Positions 37,262 to 45,877 of a stretch of 64,000 nt of DNA are shown here, in pieces. The stretch comes from an uncultured Candidatus Pelagibacter sp. Its GTDB lineage: Bacteria > Pseudomonadota > Alphaproteobacteria > Pelagibacterales > Pelagibacteraceae. Location of the stretch: assembly GCF_943788075.1 (NCBI RefSeq), contig NZ_CALSOW010000005.1, positions 50,492 through 114,491 of the forward strand, given 5' to 3'. The translations under genes and the position numbers were made by a program. The notes below the pieces were generated by a model, which did not search any database, was not told the origin of the DNA, and was given only the letters and a program-made list of their open reading frames with translations. Positions within the stretch are counted from its first letter, which is position 1. Every line of letters begins with the position of its first letter.

Positions 37262-38412
37262 TGGCGCTTCATTTTAGTAAAGAAGAATTTTCTAAAAGAA
37301 AACAAGATGTTTTAAAATCTATGAAAGAGCAAAATTTAGATGCTCTTTTAATGTTTAGACAAGAGTCGATGTATTGGCTTACTGGTTACGATACATTTGG
37401 ATATGTTTTTTTTCAAACTTTAGTTTTAGATCAAAAAGGAAATATAGTTTTATTAACTCGTGCACCTGACTTAAGACAAGCTCAAAATACATCAAATATT
37501 CAAGATATAAGAATTTGGGTGGATAAAGATGGAATAAATCCAACTGATGATCTTAAAATAATTTTAGATGAACTTGATCTAAAAAATAAAAATATTGGTA
37601 TTGAATATGAAGCTTACGGTATGACAGGACGTAACGCTTTAAGATTAAATAAATCCTTAGAAAATTATTGTAAAGTTGAAGATCAATCTGAACTAATAAC
37701 AAAACTAAGAGTTATAAAATCTAATGAAGAATTAGTATATGTAAAACAAGCTGCTGAGCTGGCAGATAGAGCTTTAGATGAAGCTTGGAAATATGCAAAA
37801 GCTGGAGCTAATGAAGCAAAAATTTTAGCTGAAATGCAAAGAGCAGTTCTTGAAGGTGGTGGAGATTATCCTGCTAATGAATATATCATAGGTTCTGGTG
37901 ATAATGCTTTACTTTGTAGATACCAAGCTGAAAAAAGAAACTTATCAAACACAGATCAATTAAGTCTAGAATGGGCTGGTACTTTTAAACATTATCACTC
38001 TGCAATGTTTAGAACTATTCCTATAGGAAAAGCTGACCCCAAACATATAAAAATGCATGAAGCTTGTGTTGAAGCTTTAACCAACTGTGTAAACACTTTG
38101 GTTCCAGGAAAAACTGCAGGAGATGTTTTTGATGCTCATGCAAAAACATTTGATGATTTAGGATTTAATAAAGCAAGAATGAATGCTTGTGGATATTCTT
38201 TAGGATCAACTTTTTCACCTAACTGGATGGACTGGCCAATGTTATACACTGGTAATCCTTATGTAATAACTCCTGGTAATGTCTTCTTCATGCACATGAT
38301 ATTGATGGATTCAGATAGTAATTTAGCTATGAATTTAGGTGAAACCTATTTAGTCACCGAAAATGGTAATGAAAGATTAGGTAAGCAAAAATTAGATTTG
38401 GTTGTTCTTTAA
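37261..38412 (+). CDS. M24-family creatinase/ectoine-hydrolase-like protein
   Basis: A 383-residue pita-bread-fold protein with an N-terminal creatinase domain (RKQDVLKSMKEQNLDALLMF, YWLTGYDTFGY). In the C-terminal domain the metal ligands of aminopeptidase P are mostly replaced: LEWAGTFKHYHSAMFRT has Glu and Ala where two Asp are expected, CGYSLG has Tyr for the metal His, and ITPGNVFF lacks the EPG glutamate. This points to a metal-independent hydrolase such as creatinase or DoeA-type ectoine hydrolase. The substrate remains open. Confidence 0.8.
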   Translation: MALHFSKEEFSKRKQDVLKSMKEQNLDALLMFRQESMYWLTGYDTFGYVFFQTLVLDQKGNIVLLTRAPDLRQAQNTSNIQDIRIWVDKDGINPTDDLKIILDELDLKNKNIGIEYEAYGMTGRNALRLNKSLENYCKVEDQSELITKLRVIKSNEELVYVKQAAELADRALDEAWKYAKAGANEAKILAEMQRAVLEGGGDYPANEYIIGSGDNALLCRYQAEKRNLSNTDQLSLEWAGTFKHYHSAMFRTIPIGKADPKHIKMHEACVEALTNCVNTLVPGKTAGDVFDAHAKTFDDLGFNKARMNACGYSLGSTFSPNWMDWPMLYTGNPYVITPGNVFFMHMILMDSDSNLAMNLGETYLVTENGNERLGKQKLDLVVL

Positions 38413-39713
38413 ATTTCTGATCTAGCTCTTAAACGCTCATAAATTAAACGTGATTTAACGCCTAAATTTAAAAAAGGTTGAGGTGGTAACCAAGTAGGTT
38501 TGTTTCTAGCTTCTATAGTTTCTATTTCTTTTGAATTTTCTTCACTAGCTTTGATAGCAATTTGTTCACCAAATAAGGTACCTACTCCAATACCTGAGCC
38601 ATTATAACAACCAGCAGCAAAAACGTTATTATCAATTTTTTCAAATATTTGAGAGCTATTTCTTGTTCTGGATACAACACCAGACCATGATGATTGAATA
38701 ATGTCATCCGGTAATTGTGGAAACCTTTTTTTAATCCCAATTCTTTGATTAATAGATCTTTTTTGTAAATTCGACTCAGACATCTTAAAAGGATTATGAA
38801 CCTCAGCTGTATTTCGTATCAAAATTCTTTTATCTTTAGTCATTCTAATAGTAGCACCCATTGGTCTTACAGGTAACACACCCCATTCTTTTGGTTGACC
38901 AATAGATTTAAACTCATCATTAGATAATGGTCTTGTCATACTTGCAGTTAAAGTTATTGGAAAATTATAGCTTGATTTAATACCTAGAGATTTTAAAAAG
39001 CCATTTGCAGCAAAAATAATTTTCTTTGCTTTAATTTTTCCATTTTTAAATTCACAAGAGATTATATCTTTAGTTTTATTCCAATTTAATAAAGATGAAT
39101 TTTCATATAAATAAACATTCTTTGGTAACACGTCAATCATTGCTCTAACCAATTTTCCTGGATGCAACAACACTCCACCTTTAGTATGAAGTGCTAAATT
39201 ATAAAAATTTGTACCCAATGTTTTGGATAATTCATTATGAGATAATAAATTATGTTTAAAATTTAATTTTGAAAGAGTATTTGAAAAGTTTATTAAAATC
39301 TTTTCATCTTCTATTTTTGAAGATGCAAAATATTTTCCACATTCATTCCAGTCACAATCAACTTGGTGTTCATTTATAAATTTTTTGACAGAGTTTATTC
39401 CTAAATCATAAATGTCAGTTTTTTTTTTATAATTATCTAGCTCTTTATTAGAAGTGAAACCGTCATTAAGAGTAGTATCAACTAAATAACCTGAATTTCT
39501 GCTACTAGCGCCCTCACCAGCTAGTTGTGAATCTACTAATATGATTTTTTGATTTGGATATAATTGACCTAATTTTCTTGCTGCAGATAGCCCAGTATAC
39601 CCCGCACCAATAATCAGCCACTCACAATCTTCATTTGAATGAAGAGTTTTGATATTTGTTCGAGGAGTTAAATCTTTTATCCAACTACAACCATTATCGT
39701 TAGTCACTTCCAT
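38409..39713 (-). CDS. FAD-dependent amino-acid/amine oxidase (DadA/PuuB-like)
   Basis: Flavoprotein of 434 residues with the Rossmann motif IIGAGYTGLSAARKLGQ and the SSRNSGYLVD block characteristic of DAO-type oxidases such as gamma-glutamylputrescine oxidase. The C-terminal AAGCYNGSGIGVGTLFGEQIA closes the FAD site. It converges on the M24 gene with overlapping stops. Substrate is probably an amine or D-amino acid, not further defined. Confidence 0.85.
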   Translation of the reverse strand: MEVTNDNGCSWIKDLTPRTNIKTLHSNEDCEWLIIGAGYTGLSAARKLGQLYPNQKIILVDSQLAGEGASSRNSGYLVDTTLNDGFTSNKELDNYKKKTDIYDLGINSVKKFINEHQVDCDWNECGKYFASSKIEDEKILINFSNTLSKLNFKHNLLSHNELSKTLGTNFYNLALHTKGGVLLHPGKLVRAMIDVLPKNVYLYENSSLLNWNKTKDIISCEFKNGKIKAKKIIFAANGFLKSLGIKSSYNFPITLTASMTRPLSNDEFKSIGQPKEWGVLPVRPMGATIRMTKDKRILIRNTAEVHNPFKMSESNLQKRSINQRIGIKKRFPQLPDDIIQSSWSGVVSRTRNSSQIFEKIDNNVFAAGCYNGSGIGVGTLFGEQIAIKASEENSKEIETIEARNKPTWLPPQPFLNLGVKSRLIYERLRARSEI

Positions 39714-39752
39714 GAAGTGACTTTACGATAATTGGTATAAATTTTAAAGATC

Positions 39753-41537
39753 TTAAGAGTTTAAAGAAGGTTGTTTGATCATATCAGCTTTGTTGATACC
39801 AGCAACTTTAACTGGTTTCTTCATAGCATCTCTTCTAAAAGGCTCACCAAGTTCTTGGTTAAGAATTACTTCTATAAACGTTGTAATTCCTTTCTTTTGA
39901 TCTTCACAAGATTGCTTGATTGCATTAGTGGTTTCTTCCATTGTTCTAACAGTTACACCTTTTAATCCACAAGCATCTGCAACTTTTGCATAACTTAATT
40001 CTGGATCTAATTCTGTTCCAACAAAGTTATCATCGAACCAAAGAGTAGTATTTCTTTTCTCAGCTCCCCATTGGTAATTTCTAAAAATAACCATTGCAAT
40101 TGCAGGCCACTCTTCTCTAGCACATGAACTCATCTCATTCATGCTAATTCCAAATGCTCCATCACCAGCAAAACCAATTACTGGAGTATCTGGACAACCA
40201 ATTTTTGCACCTAAAATTGAAGGAAAGCCATATCCACAAGGACCAAATAATCCTGGTGCTAAATATTTTCTTCCTTTTTCAAAAGTTGGGTAAGCATTTC
40301 CAATTGCACAATTGTTTCCAATATCACTTGAGATAATTACATCATCAGGCATACCTGCTTGGATTGCTCTCCAAGCTTGTCTAGGAGACATTCTATCTGC
40401 ATCTCTTTTTCTAGCTTCTTCATTCCAAACTGTACCTTTGTCGTCATCTTCATGATCAAGACTTGATAATTTTTGTAACCAAGCTGATTTAGTTTGATGA
40501 ATAATATCTTTTCTTGCTTGTCTGTCCGTGTCACCAGCAGTTGGTGAAAGTTGAGCCAAAATTTGCTGTGAAACTAATTTAGCATCACCACAAATTCCAA
40601 CTGAAACTTTTTTAGTTAAACCAATTCTATCTGAATTCATATCAACCTGAATAATACTTGCATCTTTTGGCCAATAATCCATTCCATAACCTGGTAAAGT
40701 TGAAAAAGGATTCAGTCTTGTGCCTAATGCTAAAACAACATCTGCTTTTTGGATTAATTCCATCCCAGCTTTTGAACCATTGTATCCTAATGGGCCAGCT
40801 GCCAAAGGATGACTTCCTGGAAAACTATCATTGTGTTGATAACCTGAACAAACTGGTGCATCCAATTTTTCAGCAAGTTTTTTACAATCCTCAATGGCGC
40901 CACCAATTACAACACCAGCTCCTGAAAGAATTACTGGAAATTTTGCGTTAGATAATAAGTCAGCTGCTTTTTTAATTGCATCAACACCACCTGCTTGTCT
41001 TTCTAATCTTACAATCGGAGGAAGATCAATATCAATAACTTGTGTCCAATAATCTCTAGGCACGTTTATTTGTGCTGGAGCTGATCCTCTAATTGCTTTT
41101 TCAATTACTCTATTTAACACTTCTGCCATTCTTGAAGGATCTCTAACTTCTTCTTGATAACAAACCATATCTTTAAATAAATTCATCTGCTCAACTTCTT
41201 GAAAACCACCTTGGCCCATAGTTTTATTTGCAGCTTGAGGTGTAACTAGTAACAATGGAGTATGATTCCAATACGCAGTTTTAATAGGTGTAACTAATCC
41301 AGTAATTCCAGGTCCATTTTGTGCAATCACCATTGACATTTTACCAGTGGCTCTTGTGTAGCCATCTGCAATTAATCCACCATTAGTTTCGTGAGCAACG
41401 TCCCAAAAAGTTATTCCTGCATCTGGGAAAATATCTGAAATTGGCATAAAAGCTGAACCAATAATTCCGAATGCGTGTTCAATACCATGCATTTGCAATA
41501 CTTTTACAAAAGCTTCCTCTGTTGTCATCTTAGTCAT
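39753..41537 (-). CDS. xsc: Sulfoacetaldehyde acetyltransferase
   Basis: Thiamine-diphosphate enzyme of 594 residues that converts sulfoacetaldehyde and phosphate to acetyl phosphate and sulfite. The N-terminal FGIIGSAFMPISDIFPDAG, the catalytic-glutamate region FWDVAHETNGGLIADGYTRATG, QVEQMNLF-type blocks and the ThDP motif GFAGDGAFGISMNEM match Xsc rather than acetolactate synthase. It shares a 114-base divergent region with suyA. The neighbours handle sulfite, which supports the call. A site of purine-rich bases precedes the start. Confidence 0.93.
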   Translation of the reverse strand: MTKMTTEEAFVKVLQMHGIEHAFGIIGSAFMPISDIFPDAGITFWDVAHETNGGLIADGYTRATGKMSMVIAQNGPGITGLVTPIKTAYWNHTPLLLVTPQAANKTMGQGGFQEVEQMNLFKDMVCYQEEVRDPSRMAEVLNRVIEKAIRGSAPAQINVPRDYWTQVIDIDLPPIVRLERQAGGVDAIKKAADLLSNAKFPVILSGAGVVIGGAIEDCKKLAEKLDAPVCSGYQHNDSFPGSHPLAAGPLGYNGSKAGMELIQKADVVLALGTRLNPFSTLPGYGMDYWPKDASIIQVDMNSDRIGLTKKVSVGICGDAKLVSQQILAQLSPTAGDTDRQARKDIIHQTKSAWLQKLSSLDHEDDDKGTVWNEEARKRDADRMSPRQAWRAIQAGMPDDVIISSDIGNNCAIGNAYPTFEKGRKYLAPGLFGPCGYGFPSILGAKIGCPDTPVIGFAGDGAFGISMNEMSSCAREEWPAIAMVIFRNYQWGAEKRNTTLWFDDNFVGTELDPELSYAKVADACGLKGVTVRTMEETTNAIKQSCEDQKKGITTFIEVILNQELGEPFRRDAMKKPVKVAGINKADMIKQPSLNS

Positions 41538-41651
41538 AAAACCATACCTCTCTAATGTATAAATTAAAATTTTTTAAAATTCGTTTGTTAATCTATGCGA
41601 TTAATATATAAGATTTTAAAAATTTCAAACAAACAAATCGACACTATAAAT
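41538..41651. promoter_or_regulatory. Divergent promoter region of xsc and suyA
   Basis: The 114 bases separate the starts of xsc (minus) and suyA (plus) and must hold promoters for both. It is AT-rich; TTGTTA followed by TAAGAT after about 18 bases is one possible plus-strand pair. A CAAA/CAAAC repeat lies near 41629-41639. No regulator gene is next to it, so control by a distant regulator is inferred. Confidence 0.4.
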
Positions 41652-41936
41652 ATGGCTACAGACATTATAATTCATGATAAAAAAGACAACGTTGGAGTAG
41701 TTGTTATTGAAAAAATAACTCCAAAACAAGACTGTGCTTGCTGGATAATGGAAGATGACAGTTCAACTAATATTCAATCTATGGATGAGATCCCTTTGGG
41801 GCATAAAATTGCAATGACCGATCTAAATGAGGGTGACACAATTCTTAAATATGGTCACGATATTGGTAAAGTAGTTAAATCAATTAAAAAAGGTGAACAC
41901 GTTCATGTTCACAATGTAAAAACAAAGAAGTGGTAA
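41652..41936 (+). CDS. suyA: (2R)-sulfolactate sulfo-lyase subunit alpha
   Basis: SAF-domain subunit of 94 residues, resembling the N-terminal part of altronate dehydratase. ATG at 41652 ([18 protein letters not shown]) is preferred to the open frame upstream at 41595. The histidine-containing end [27 protein letters not shown] is typical of UxaA/SuyA N-domains. With SuyB it cleaves 3-sulfolactate to pyruvate and sulfite. Alternative: UxaA-type sugar-acid dehydratase; the sulfonate context favours SuyA. Confidence 0.85.
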   Translation: MATDIIIHDKKDNVGVVVIEKITPKQDCACWIMEDDSSTNIQSMDEIPLGHKIAMTDLNEGDTILKYGHDIGKVVKSIKKGEHVHVHNVKTKKW

Positions 41937-41940
41937 TAGT

Positions 41941-43107
41941 ATGGAAATTCCAAAAAGTTTTTTAGGTTATAAAAGAGAAAATGGCAGAGCTGGTACAAGA
42001 AATCATGTAATTATTCTTCCAGTAGATGACATTTCGAATGCATGTGCTGAGGCTGTTGCAAATAATATTAAAGGAACAATCGCTCTACCCCATTCATATG
42101 GAAGACTGCAATTTGGAGCAGATTTAGATCTTCATTTTAGAACTATGATTGGAACTGGCTGTAACCCAAATGTTGCAGCAGTAATCGTTATTGGTATTGA
42201 GCCAAAATGGACTAAAAAAATAGTTGATGGTATTGCTAAAACTGGAAAACCAGTTGAAGGATTTCATATTGAGAGAACTGGTGACATTGGAACTACAATG
42301 AAAGCTTCTAAAAAAGCTCAAGAATTTGTAATGTGGGCTTCTGAAAAACAAAGAGAAGAGTGTCCAATGAGTGATCTTTGGATTTCAGTAAAATGTGGAG
42401 AGTCTGATACAACATCTGGATTAGCTGCTAACCCAACAGTTGGTAATCTAATGGATAAATTAGAACCAATGGGTGTTCATTTATGTTTTGGAGAAACTTC
42501 TGAATTAACAGGTGCTGAACAAGTTTGTGCGACCAGAGGTGCAACACCAGAAGCTTCTGATAAATTTATGAAAACTTGGAATTCTTACAATGATTTTATT
42601 TTAAAAGAAGCAACAGATGATCTTTCAGAAAGTCAGCCAACAGCTGGGAATATTGCAGGTGGATTGACTACTATTGAAGAAAAAGCTTTTGGAAATTTCC
42701 AAAAAATTGGAAATTGTAAATTTATTGATGTTTTAGAGCCCGCAGAAGAACCAACTAAAGGTAAAGGTTTATACTTTATGGATACATCTTCAGCAGCAGC
42801 AGAATGTGTAACACTTCAAGCTGCAGCAGGTTTTAACATTCATTTATTCCCAACAGGTCAAGGTAATATTGTTGGTAATCCAATTGAGCCAGTTGTTAAA
42901 TTAACTGCAAATCCATTAACTGTTAAAGGTATGGGCGAACATATTGATTGCGATGTTTCAAAAATCTTAACTCGTGAAATGAATATGTCTCAAGCAGGAG
43001 ATGAATTAATAAAAACTACTCTTAGAGTAGCAAACGGAAGATTAACTTGTGCTGAAGCTTTAGGTCATAAAGAATTTGTGATGACTAAACTTTACAGAAG
43101 TGCTTAA
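41941..43107 (+). CDS. suyB: (2R)-sulfolactate sulfo-lyase subunit beta
   Basis: Catalytic subunit of 388 residues. It contains the UxaA/SuyB signatures [36 protein letters not shown] and [11 protein letters not shown], with conserved cysteines likely binding an iron-sulfur cluster. It starts five bases after suyA and has the size of SuyB proteins. The pair releases sulfite from sulfolactate; the exporter gene follows by 16 bases. Confidence 0.87.
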   Translation: MEIPKSFLGYKRENGRAGTRNHVIILPVDDISNACAEAVANNIKGTIALPHSYGRLQFGADLDLHFRTMIGTGCNPNVAAVIVIGIEPKWTKKIVDGIAKTGKPVEGFHIERTGDIGTTMKASKKAQEFVMWASEKQREECPMSDLWISVKCGESDTTSGLAANPTVGNLMDKLEPMGVHLCFGETSELTGAEQVCATRGATPEASDKFMKTWNSYNDFILKEATDDLSESQPTAGNIAGGLTTIEEKAFGNFQKIGNCKFIDVLEPAEEPTKGKGLYFMDTSSAAAECVTLQAAAGFNIHLFPTGQGNIVGNPIEPVVKLTANPLTVKGMGEHIDCDVSKILTREMNMSQAGDELIKTTLRVANGRLTCAEALGHKEFVMTKLYRSA

Positions 43108-43123
43108 TCAAATCTAGCTTCTT

Positions 43124-44197
43124 ATGAATTATAAACAATACCTGGTAGTAATACCTGGTATTGTTTTAGCATTTGTACTTTATACTCTCTCTCAAGGTTT
43201 CAATAACATTATTGGTATCGAACTTTTGGGTTATGATAAAAGCCCAATATCTACAGCAATGATTGCTATTTTATTTGGAATGTTATTTGGAAATATATTT
43301 CAAATGAGAGAAAATTTTATCAAAGGATTGGATTTTACTCAAAAATATATTTTAAAACTTGGAATTATTTGTCTTGGGATTCAATTAAAACCTTTTGAAT
43401 TTTTAGAGTTTGGGGCAATAGCTATACCTCTTATTATAATATGCATTATTAGTGTACTGATTGTAATTAAACTTTTAGTAAAAAAACTTAAAATTCCTAC
43501 AAGAATGGCTTATTTAATTTCAATTGGTAGCACTGTATGTGGAACAACAGCCATTATGGCAACAGCACCAGTCATTGGTGCAAAAAAAAATGAAGTATCT
43601 TATGCCATAGCTAACATTACATTGTTTGGAATATTATCAATGCTTATTTATCCATATTTTGCTAATTTTTATTTTGATGCTGACCCTACTTTTGTTGGTT
43701 TATTTTTAGGAACCTCAATTCACGAAACCTCTCAGGTTGCTGCAGCAGGTCTTATTTATGACCAACAGTTCAATAGTCCTGAAACATTAAATATAGCAAC
43801 TGTTACTAAATTAATTAGAAACACATTTCTTGTTATAATGATCCCTCTTTTTGCATATCTTTATAATAGAGGACAAACAAAGGCGCAAAACTATTCAATA
43901 ATAGCTATTTTTCCTTATTTTGTTTTAGGATTTGTTGGAATGATTATCTTGAGAAATGCAGGAGATCAAGTTTTCTTGAGCTCATATAATGAAACATGGG
44001 TTAGCATAGTTCAATACATTAAAGCCTCATCTAAAGTATTTCTTACAATGGCAATGGCAGCTATTGGTTTGTCGACAAACCTTAGAGACTTAAAAAATAT
44101 GGGCTACAAACCCTTTGTTGTTGGATTTGTTGGAATGGCGACAGTTGGTGTTGTAAGTATTATATCAATTGAAATTTATATCAATTTTCTTAGCTAA
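43124..44197 (+). CDS. YeiH-family putative sulfate/sulfite exporter
   Basis: Membrane protein of 357 residues with about ten helices. It belongs to the conserved YeiH (putative sulfate exporter) family: GMLFGNIF, ILKLGIICLGIQLKPFEF, GSTVCGTTAIMATAPVI and the signature SIHETSQVAAAGLIY. As the third gene behind suyAB it is likely to remove sulfite or sulfate made by the lyase. Ion specificity is not proven for the family. Confidence 0.85.
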   Translation: MNYKQYLVVIPGIVLAFVLYTLSQGFNNIIGIELLGYDKSPISTAMIAILFGMLFGNIFQMRENFIKGLDFTQKYILKLGIICLGIQLKPFEFLEFGAIAIPLIIICIISVLIVIKLLVKKLKIPTRMAYLISIGSTVCGTTAIMATAPVIGAKKNEVSYAIANITLFGILSMLIYPYFANFYFDADPTFVGLFLGTSIHETSQVAAAGLIYDQQFNSPETLNIATVTKLIRNTFLVIMIPLFAYLYNRGQTKAQNYSIIAIFPYFVLGFVGMIILRNAGDQVFLSSYNETWVSIVQYIKASSKVFLTMAMAAIGLSTNLRDLKNMGYKPFVVGFVGMATVGVVSIISIEIYINFLS

Positions 44198-45273
44198 GAT
44201 TTCATTAACATTTTTTTCTTAAAATTTGAAAAAAACCTTCTAATAAAAGCTGCACCTACACCTAAAAGAATAGCAAACATAATTGAAAATAACCCATAAA
44301 AGAATGGCATATCATTTGAAAATTCTTTAATAAATTTTGAAAAAAAGTTTAAATCTGAACTAGATACACTTGATATTTCTGCAATAGATTGTTCAGCAAA
44401 AAAAGTTTCATAGGCAATTGCTATACCAACTACTAATAGCAAGATAGCTAATAATGCTCTTAATCCTGAACTGTCAATTTTTTCACCAAGCTTCTGTCCA
44501 ATTTGAACACCAATAATAGATCCAACAACTAACATTGCTACTAACAATAGATCTATTGAACCATAATTAAATGAATGCAAAAAAGTAACAATTACACTTA
44601 CAAAAATAGTTACAAATAAAGAAGTTCCAGGAACTAATTTTGTCGGCATCTTAATGATATAAATCATTGCAGGTACTAAAATAAAAGCACCACCAATACC
44701 CATTATTGCAGCTATAAAACCAACCAACAAACCTATTATAATTGGAGTAAAAATACTTTCGTATAATTTTGACTTTGGAAATCTCATCCTTAATGGAAGG
44801 CCATGAATCCAATAATGAACATGCAATTTTTTTTTAATTACAATATTTCTTTTAGCTCTGTCTATTTCTCTCAGACTTTCAACAAGCATTAATGTTCCTA
44901 TTATTGCAAGTATGTACATATAAGCTAACGAAATTACTGTATCAATTTTTCCTAAATCTTTAAAATATGTGAAAGTTAAAATTCCTAATGATGTTCCTAT
45001 GGCTCCACCAATAACAATCATAAATCCCATTTTATAATCTAATGTATTTTTTAAATAATGAGTTGTTGAGCCTGAAACAGATGTTGCTAAAATATTGTTA
45101 GCTTCATTTGCAACTGCATATGCTGGTGGTACCCCTAAAAAAATTAAGAAAGGTGTCATTAAAAAACCTCCACCAACTCCAAACAAACCTGAAAGAACTC
45201 CAACTATTGCACTTAACAAAAGTATTTCGATTGGGTTAACAAAAACTTGAGCTATAGGTAAAAATACTTCCAT
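44194..45273 (-). CDS. TauE/SafE-family sulfite exporter-like permease
   Basis: Membrane protein of 359 residues with about eight helices in two repeats. The family motifs GVLSGLFGVGGGFLMTPFLIFLGVPP and GFIAAIMGIGGAFILVPAMIY are present. Its stop overlaps that of the YeiH-like gene by four bases (shared CTAA). It is the last gene of a minus-strand run beginning at aprM, so an anion such as sulfite is the likely cargo. Confidence 0.86.
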   Translation of the reverse strand: MEVFLPIAQVFVNPIEILLLSAIVGVLSGLFGVGGGFLMTPFLIFLGVPPAYAVANEANNILATSVSGSTTHYLKNTLDYKMGFMIVIGGAIGTSLGILTFTYFKDLGKIDTVISLAYMYILAIIGTLMLVESLREIDRAKRNIVIKKKLHVHYWIHGLPLRMRFPKSKLYESIFTPIIIGLLVGFIAAIMGIGGAFILVPAMIYIIKMPTKLVPGTSLFVTIFVSVIVTFLHSFNYGSIDLLLVAMLVVGSIIGVQIGQKLGEKIDSSGLRALLAILLLVVGIAIAYETFFAEQSIAEISSVSSSDLNFFSKFIKEFSNDMPFFYGLFSIMFAILLGVGAAFIRRFFSNFKKKMLMKS

Positions 45274-45302
45274 AAAAAAATTAACAGTTGTTAAGAAACA
45301 AC

Positions 45303-45437
45303 TTAGTTAAATGTGATAAAAGTTCCAACTAAAATAACACCCCAATAAGCAGCAAGGCTCATAAATATACCTGTTTTTATTAAAACAGTTTTTAACTCAA
45401 TAATTTTATTTATGATTTTTATGTTTGAAAGTCGCAT
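45303..45437 (-). CDS. Small single-pass membrane protein in the apr-tauE run, unknown
   Basis: An ATG frame of 44 codons between the 116-residue gene and the tauE-like gene on the same strand. The N-terminal 20 residues are basic and polar (MRLSNIKIINKIIELK), followed by one hydrophobic helix containing FMSLAAYWGVILVGTFI. The layout fits a small membrane subunit. No family is recognised. The hydrophobic span is well formed, and the gene fills a gap otherwise unusually long for this genome. Confidence 0.5.
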   Translation of the reverse strand: MRLSNIKIINKIIELKTVLIKTGIFMSLAAYWGVILVGTFITFN

Positions 45438-45505
45438 TAACTGCGTCAATACACCCGTATAAATATTTGTCAAACATTATTCTTAAATTTAAATTATTTT
45501 TTTGA

Positions 45506-45856
45506 TTAGTAGATGGTTGCTCCAAAGACTTTCACTACTCCATCTTCTTCACCTAAAACAAGTCTACCAAGAAATTCTCCCGAGATTTCTTTATTGGTCT
45601 GTTTAATTAAAACAGTGACATGAACACCTCTTCTAAGGCAGCCAAATGGCTCAAATGTTTCTTTTAAATTAGTGATTATTTTATTGTTAGCCCATTGCTT
45701 GCCAAGCTCTACTTCGTTAGCTCCAAACAACATTTGAGTGGAGAAATCTTTGGTAAAACCACCGTAATCTTTTAAATTAGATGATTTAACTAAATTATCC
45801 CAGATAGGCTTAGCTATTTCATAAACCTCATCGTCTGTCTTTGACAATATATCCAT
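45506..45856 (-). CDS. Unknown 116-residue protein, co-located with aprA
   Basis: A soluble protein of 116 residues that starts 21 bases after the aprA stop. It is mixed alpha then beta in appearance: an acidic helical N-terminus (SKTDDEVYEIAKPIWDNLV), a middle FGANEVELGKQW, and a C-terminal beta-rich half (GVHVTVLIKQTNKEISGEF, VVKVFGATIY) with one cysteine at GCLRRG. No signal peptide or known domain is recognised. Position suggests a role in sulfite oxidation, perhaps as an accessory or assembly protein; this is inference only. Confidence 0.8.
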   Translation of the reverse strand: MDILSKTDDEVYEIAKPIWDNLVKSSNLKDYGGFTKDFSTQMLFGANEVELGKQWANNKIITNLKETFEPFGCLRRGVHVTVLIKQTNKEISGEFLGRLVLGEEDGVVKVFGATIY

Positions 45857-45877
45857 GTTGTTTGATCTAAAGTCTTA

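Noticed and set aside
41941..43107. Altronate dehydratase (uxaA) assignment for the suyB gene
   Set aside because: Subunits are split at sizes typical of SuyA and SuyB, and the neighbours are xsc, sulfite exporters and apr genes. UxaA remains a minor alternative.
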